Assembly: GCF_017353255.1 (NCBI RefSeq)
Contig: NZ_JAFMYU010000024.1
Location: forward strand, 43,276-107,275
DNA from: Fibrella aquatilis
GTDB taxonomy: Bacteria; Bacteroidota; Bacteroidia; Cytophagales; Spirosomataceae
Direction of reading: 5' to 3'
Length of the DNA stretch: 64,000 nt
Shown: positions 61,047 through 64,000 of the stretch, piece after piece
Numbering within the stretch: position 1 is the stretch's first letter
Layout of the letters: each line of letters begins with the position of its first letter
Position numbers and translations under genes: made by a program
Notes under the pieces: model-generated
The model's input: the letters and a program-made list of their open reading frames with translations, nothing else
Database searches by the model: none
What the model was told of the DNA's origin: nothing

Positions 61047-62486
61047 TTAAATCGCTTGTGCTTGCTTGAGAGCAGCCCGGAGAGCGCCTAGTTTGTTATG
61101 CACCTCTTGTAGTTCATTCTCTACCAGAGATTTAGAAACTACACCTGCGCCAGCCTGGTAATACAAAGCATTATTGCGGCTCATAAACGTGCGGATCATG
61201 ATGGCATGGTTAAATTCCCCATCAAAACCCATGTAGCCAATGCTGCCTGAATAGAAACCCCGACTTTGGTTCTCGTAACGGTCAATGAGCTGCATCGCCA
61301 TATGCTTGGGCGCTCCCGATAACGTACCTGCGGGAAATGTTTCAGCCACAATCTGCAACGGATCAGCGTCAGCGTTCAGATCACCCACCACCTTCGACAC
61401 TAGGTGAATCACGTGTGAGTAATACTGCACCTCTTTGAACGTCTCTACATTGACCACGTCACAGTTACGACTAAGGTCATTTCGGGCCAAATCAACCAGC
61501 ATTACATGCTCTGCAGATTCTTTGGGGTCGTCATATAGTGCCTGTGCCAGTTCGGCGTCTTTAGCATCGTCACCCGTCCGCCGAAACGTACCTGCAATGG
61601 GGTAAATTGTAGCTTTCCCCTGTTTCACTACAATCTGTGATTCGGGCGAAGAGCCAAATAACTTAAAGTTGCCGTAGTCGAAGTAAAACAGATAAGGCGA
61701 TGGATTCAGTGACCGTAGCGCCCGGTACACATTGAATTCATCGCCCCGAAATGGCGTTTGAAATCGCCGCGACAGGACAATTTGAAACACGTCGCCGCGC
61801 TTGCAATGGTCAATTCCATGCTGAATAACATTCCGGAACTCATCATCCGTAAAGTTGGATGTTTCTTCGCCAGTAGCCGTAAACGAATACAGCGCAAAAT
61901 TCCGACTGGTAATGAAAGCAGCTATCTCGTCTAGTTTGCTTTCACCAAGCTCATGACCATCCAGTACATACTGATGCTCAAATAGATAGAGTTCGTCTTT
62001 GAAGTGGTTGATCGCTACCACGTATCGATACACCTGAAAAACAGCCGCCGGAATCTGATTTTCGTCGGCTTGCCGCGCAGTGAGGTGTATATCTTCAAAG
62101 CCCTCTACCGCTGCAAATCCGAGATAGCCAAATAGCCCATTTGTCACAAATGGAAAACTGTTTTTCTCTGCCTTAAACCGATTTTTAAAACCGCGCAAAG
62201 CAGGAATTATGCTAGTCGCAGTCGTTTGTTGATGCTCCTCCTGCAATTCTGGTAGGAGTGTGCTTAATGTACCATTCTGGTATGTTAACCGGGCTATTGG
62301 ATCAAAAGCAATAAACGAGTAGCTATTATCATTCCCATGATAATCAGCACTTTCCAGCAAGATACTGTTTGGGTATTTGTCCCGAACGCGCAAATAGATA
62401 CTAACCGGCGTGATGATATCGGCCAGCATCTTACGATGCACCGTGTGCACTGTGTACGTCTGCTTTTTATTAATTTCCTGTACCAT
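61047..62486 (-). CDS. trpE: Anthranilate synthase component I
   Basis: 479 residues from the ATG at 62486, giving MVQEINKKQTYTVHT; an in-frame ATG at 62519 would lie in the attenuator hairpin. The chorismate-binding core is intact: LSRRFQTPF, NPSPYLFY, PIAGTFRRTG, the catalytic segment AGTLSGAPKHMAMQLID and GFYSGSIGY. The N-terminal LLESAD holds the Ser of the tryptophan feedback site (LLES). It makes anthranilate from chorismate with TrpG. Preceded by the attenuator at 62518-62642. Confidence 0.97.
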   Translation of the reverse strand: MVQEINKKQTYTVHTVHRKMLADIITPVSIYLRVRDKYPNSILLESADYHGNDNSYSFIAFDPIARLTYQNGTLSTLLPELQEEHQQTTATSIIPALRGFKNRFKAEKNSFPFVTNGLFGYLGFAAVEGFEDIHLTARQADENQIPAAVFQVYRYVVAINHFKDELYLFEHQYVLDGHELGESKLDEIAAFITSRNFALYSFTATGEETSNFTDDEFRNVIQHGIDHCKRGDVFQIVLSRRFQTPFRGDEFNVYRALRSLNPSPYLFYFDYGNFKLFGSSPESQIVVKQGKATIYPIAGTFRRTGDDAKDAELAQALYDDPKESAEHVMLVDLARNDLSRNCDVVNVETFKEVQYYSHVIHLVSKVVGDLNADADPLQIVAETFPAGTLSGAPKHMAMQLIDRYENQSRGFYSGSIGYMGFDGEFNHAIMIRTFMSRNNALYYQAGAGVVSKSLVENELQEVHNKLGALRAALKQAQAI

Positions 62487-62517
62487 GATCAAACTTAATT
62501 TGAAGGGCTTATTACGC

Positions 62518-62551
62518 AAAAAGGCTCACCGGGATGTCGGTGAGCCTTTTT
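62518..62551 (-). terminator. trp attenuator terminator
   Basis: On the minus strand AAAAAGGCTCACCG, a 6-base loop, CGGTGAGCCTTTTT: a perfect 14-base stem ending in a T-run, between the leader peptide gene and trpE. The 3' part begins 32 bases from the trpE ATG. It would stop transcription when tryptophanyl-tRNA is ample. Confidence 0.9.
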
Positions 62552-62588
62552 GTTGTACGTATTCGTAACAGACATAATGCGGCAACCT

Positions 62589-62642
62589 TCATCCCTTGCA
62601 GGAAAAGTGCCACCACCATGCGTTGTTTACGAGCTGTGTCAT
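62589..62642 (-). CDS. trpL: trp operon leader peptide
   Basis: An 18-codon frame ending TGA that reads MTQLVNNAWWWHFSCKG, with three adjacent Trp codons (TGG TGG TGG) at residues 9-11 followed by a stop 37 bases before a strong terminator and 103 bases before trpE. This is the classical attenuator arrangement: ribosome stalling at the Trp codons when charged tRNA-Trp is scarce decides whether the terminator forms. The GGGATG around the stop codon can pair with CATCCC in the terminator loop, one possible antiterminator contact. It begins 16 bases after the tRNA-Pro 3' end and has no promoter of its own. Confidence 0.9.
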   Translation of the reverse strand: MTQLVNNAWWWHFSCKG

Positions 62643-62658
62643 TGTCTTTGTATCTATG

Positions 62659-62748
62659 TCGGGGTGGCGGGATTCGAACCGCAGCGGCGGACCGTCCACG
62701 ACCTCTACGTCCCGAACGTAGCGCGCTACCAGGCTGCGCTACACCCCG
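62659..62748 (-). tRNA. tRNA-Pro (anticodon CGG) with extended variable/T-arm region
   Basis: 90 bases without CCA (a normal one would be about 74). Acceptor CGGGGTG/CACCCCG is perfect, D arm GCGC/GCGC, anticodon stem CTACG/CGTAG with loop TTCGGGA (anticodon CGG), T loop TTCGAAT, discriminator A. Between AGGTC (variable loop) and the T loop there are 21 bases where 5 are expected; part of the extra sequence (GTGGACGGTCCGC) is itself nearly palindromic. The 5' T-stem strand is broken. Either an insertion variant or a defective gene. Confidence 0.85.
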
Positions 62749-62758
62749 TTTGCAGTGG

Positions 62759-62766
62759 CAAAAGTA
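62759..62766 (-). promoter_or_regulatory. Promoter -7 box of the tRNA-Pro/trp transcript
   Basis: Minus-strand TACTTTTG fits TAnnTTTG and lies 10 bases upstream of the tRNA 5' end. No such box lies between the tRNA and trpL, so the same promoter probably serves tRNA-Pro, trpL and trpEGDCFBA. Confidence 0.6.
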
Positions 62767-62862
62767 GCATGATTTGCGTGGTATTATAGAACTGATGATA
62801 ATTTTTTACTGCCGAACATTCATGAAGTGGGCTTGTTGTCTCTAAAAATCAGTCACAAACCA

Positions 62863-63681
62863 ATGCCCGAATTACCCGAAGTCGAGATCAGACGACAATA
62901 TCTGGAAGCTACATCGCTGCACCAACCTATCATGTCTATTTTGGTAGAAGACATTAAATTGCTTACTACAGACTATGTCACACTTCAGCAGCAGTTAGTT
63001 GATCGTCAGTTCGTTTCCACCGAACGTATTGGCAAAAACCTGTTTATTTATACGGACCGGGAAGACGTAATTCTGCGGATGCATTTTGGTATGACCGGCG
63101 ATCTGGCTTATTATCACAATAGCCTCGACAGACCGCGCCATGCCCGCATCGTCTTTGAATTTGCCAGCGGTTTTAATCTGGGTTTCGTTTGCCCCAGAAA
63201 ATTTGAACGCATTGGTCTGGTTGATTCTGTTGAAGGCTACGCAAAAGCAAAGAAGTTGGCACCAGACGCACTCAACATTTCATTTGACCAGTTTGCAAAC
63301 AATCTGAAAAAGCGAGGGTCGTTAATTAAACCTGTGCTATTGGATCAGGCCGTTGTGGCCGGCCTTGGCAATTGGATTGTCGACGAAGTACTTTTTCAGG
63401 CGAAAATACACCCTGAGAAAAGAGCCAACTTACTAACAAACAAAGAAGTAAATGCCCTTTATGAAGCCATCAGCTTGGTATTAACTACAGCGATTAAGCA
63501 TGAAGCCCGATATCGAGACTTCCCAACTGATTTTTTAATACACGTCCGGCAATGGGATGATTCGCCTTATGACGACGTCGAAGCATTGTCGAAATGTCCT
63601 CGCTGCGGCGCTAAAATCAGTCGAACGGAAGTAGGTGGTCGAACAACCCTTTTTTGTCCGAAAGAGCAATTATTAACCTAG
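62863..63681 (+). CDS. mutM: Formamidopyrimidine-DNA glycosylase (Fpg/MutM)
   Basis: 272 residues from the ATG at 62863, giving MPELPEVEIR; the catalytic Pro must follow the initiator Met, so this start is required (an upstream ATG at 62827 is wrong). Glu3, the beta-hairpin Lys in ERIGKNLF (about residue 60) and the conserved GLGNWIVDE are present. The C-terminal zinc finger reads CPRCGAKIS ... TTLFCPKEQ: three cysteines only, the fourth position being Glu. It excises oxidised purines, with a beta-delta lyase step. Diverges from the tRNA-Pro promoter. Confidence 0.92.
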   Translation: MPELPEVEIRRQYLEATSLHQPIMSILVEDIKLLTTDYVTLQQQLVDRQFVSTERIGKNLFIYTDREDVILRMHFGMTGDLAYYHNSLDRPRHARIVFEFASGFNLGFVCPRKFERIGLVDSVEGYAKAKKLAPDALNISFDQFANNLKKRGSLIKPVLLDQAVVAGLGNWIVDEVLFQAKIHPEKRANLLTNKEVNALYEAISLVLTTAIKHEARYRDFPTDFLIHVRQWDDSPYDDVEALSKCPRCGAKISRTEVGGRTTLFCPKEQLLT

Positions 63682-63710
63682 TTATCAGGTCTTTACTCTA
63701 TTTATAAAGC

Positions 63711-63741
63711 AAAAAAAGAGCAACCCGTTTGAGTTGCTCTT
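63711..63741 (-). terminator. Terminator of the rRNA operon
   Basis: Minus-strand hairpin AAGAGCAAC / GTTGCTCTT with an 8-base loop, then seven T residues, 13 bases after the 5S rRNA 3' end. Confidence 0.85.
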
Positions 63742-63753
63742 CACTAATAGCTG

Positions 63754-63863
63754 AGGTGGCGGCCGCCTACTCTCCCGGTCGTGACACCAGTACCATCGGC
63801 AGTGCGGGGCTTAACGGCTCTGTTCGGAATGGGAAAAGGTGTTCACCCGCCCGTTGCCACCAA
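63754..63863 (-). rRNA. rrf: 5S ribosomal RNA
   Basis: Minus-strand sequence with the universal 5S core CCCATTCCGAACAGAG and pairing ends GGTGGC / GCCACC. About 110 bases; ends are placed by the terminal stem and are good to a few bases. It is the last gene of an rRNA operon whose 23S and 16S genes lie to the right of the window. Confidence 0.95.
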
Positions 63864-64000
63864 CCAATCAGTATTTTCAGATTGTTAAGACACAAAATAT
63901 CTAATCAATCAAATAACAATTCGCATGTCCTATCGAGAAAAAAGCACTTATGGTAACAGTATAGACTCAGCTAACCAGCGGCTATGTATAAGTAGATTAC
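63864..64000. other. 23S-5S rRNA spacer (to window edge)
   Basis: AT-rich sequence upstream of the 5S gene with no gene visible; by position the spacer to the 23S gene, which lies outside the window. Confidence 0.5.

Noticed and set aside
62534..62789. Plus-strand open frames over the trp leader and tRNA-Pro
   Set aside because: They run through a tRNA gene and a terminator, and the minus-strand features explain the sequence.

Overview
The window looks like chromosomal DNA from a Bacteroidota bacterium, most likely a Cytophagales member close to Spirosoma (genus-level placement is inference). The evidence is repeated Bacteroidota-type promoter -7 boxes (TAnnTTTG) in front of genes, a C-terminal type IX secretion sorting domain on a secreted protein, family types common in this group (DUF1684, the four-cysteine box proteins, type B L31, GH3-like proteins), and near-absence of Shine-Dalgarno sequences.

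Layout. (1) 1-10393: right end of a prophage. Tail genes (DUF5977 protein, small tail protein, tape measure, baseplate-like protein) run rightward and meet a leftward tyrosine integrase that abuts the 3' end of a tRNA-Gly(CCC), the probable attachment site. The left prophage end is outside the window. (2) 10394-20855: housekeeping genes (uvrD/pcrA, ruvX, def, an omega-amidase-like gene, nrdA, rpmE) interrupted by a VapBC-like toxin-antitoxin pair, a PhyH dioxygenase and small hypotheticals. A decayed copy of the uvrD 3' end lies behind the toxin gene, and a 125-bp palindromic element supplies the last codons of ruvX. (3) 20998-30000: a secreted pectate-lyase-like protein, two tandem paralogues with a conserved four-cysteine box, valS carrying an in-frame palindromic insert, an exported protein with a GEVHG motif, and YceI. 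(4) 30175-54837: a giant alpha-2-macroglobulin lipoprotein, several glycosyltransferases (GT4, GT-A-like, GT11 fucosyltransferase, a three-gene GT2/GT2/membrane-transferase group), an Asn/Arg/Ser/Asp/Tyr-rich lipoprotein, gamma-carbonic anhydrase, thiL, a cytochrome b5-like protein, a GlcNAc-kinase-like ATPase, a 1202-aa multi-Ig surface protein, a PaaE-like reductase, a flavin reductase and a GH3-family protein. (5) 54921-62766: a glycerophosphodiesterase and a complete trpEGDCFBA operon on the minus strand. (6) 62863-64000: a formamidopyrimidine-DNA glycosylase gene and the 3' end of an rRNA operon (5S rRNA and terminator, minus strand).

The most interesting signal is at the head of the trp operon. 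One promoter-like box precedes a tRNA-Pro(CGG) gene that carries about 16 extra bases at its variable/T-arm junction. Sixteen bases after the tRNA a 17-residue leader peptide begins (MTQLVNNAWWWHFSCKG) with three consecutive Trp codons, then a strong intrinsic terminator, then trpE. This is a ribosome-mediated attenuator that appears to be transcribed from a tRNA promoter. Other points worth checking are palindromic repeats inside valS and ruvX, the uvrD tail duplication flanking the toxin-antitoxin pair, and a MutM/Fpg zinc finger lacking its fourth cysteine.
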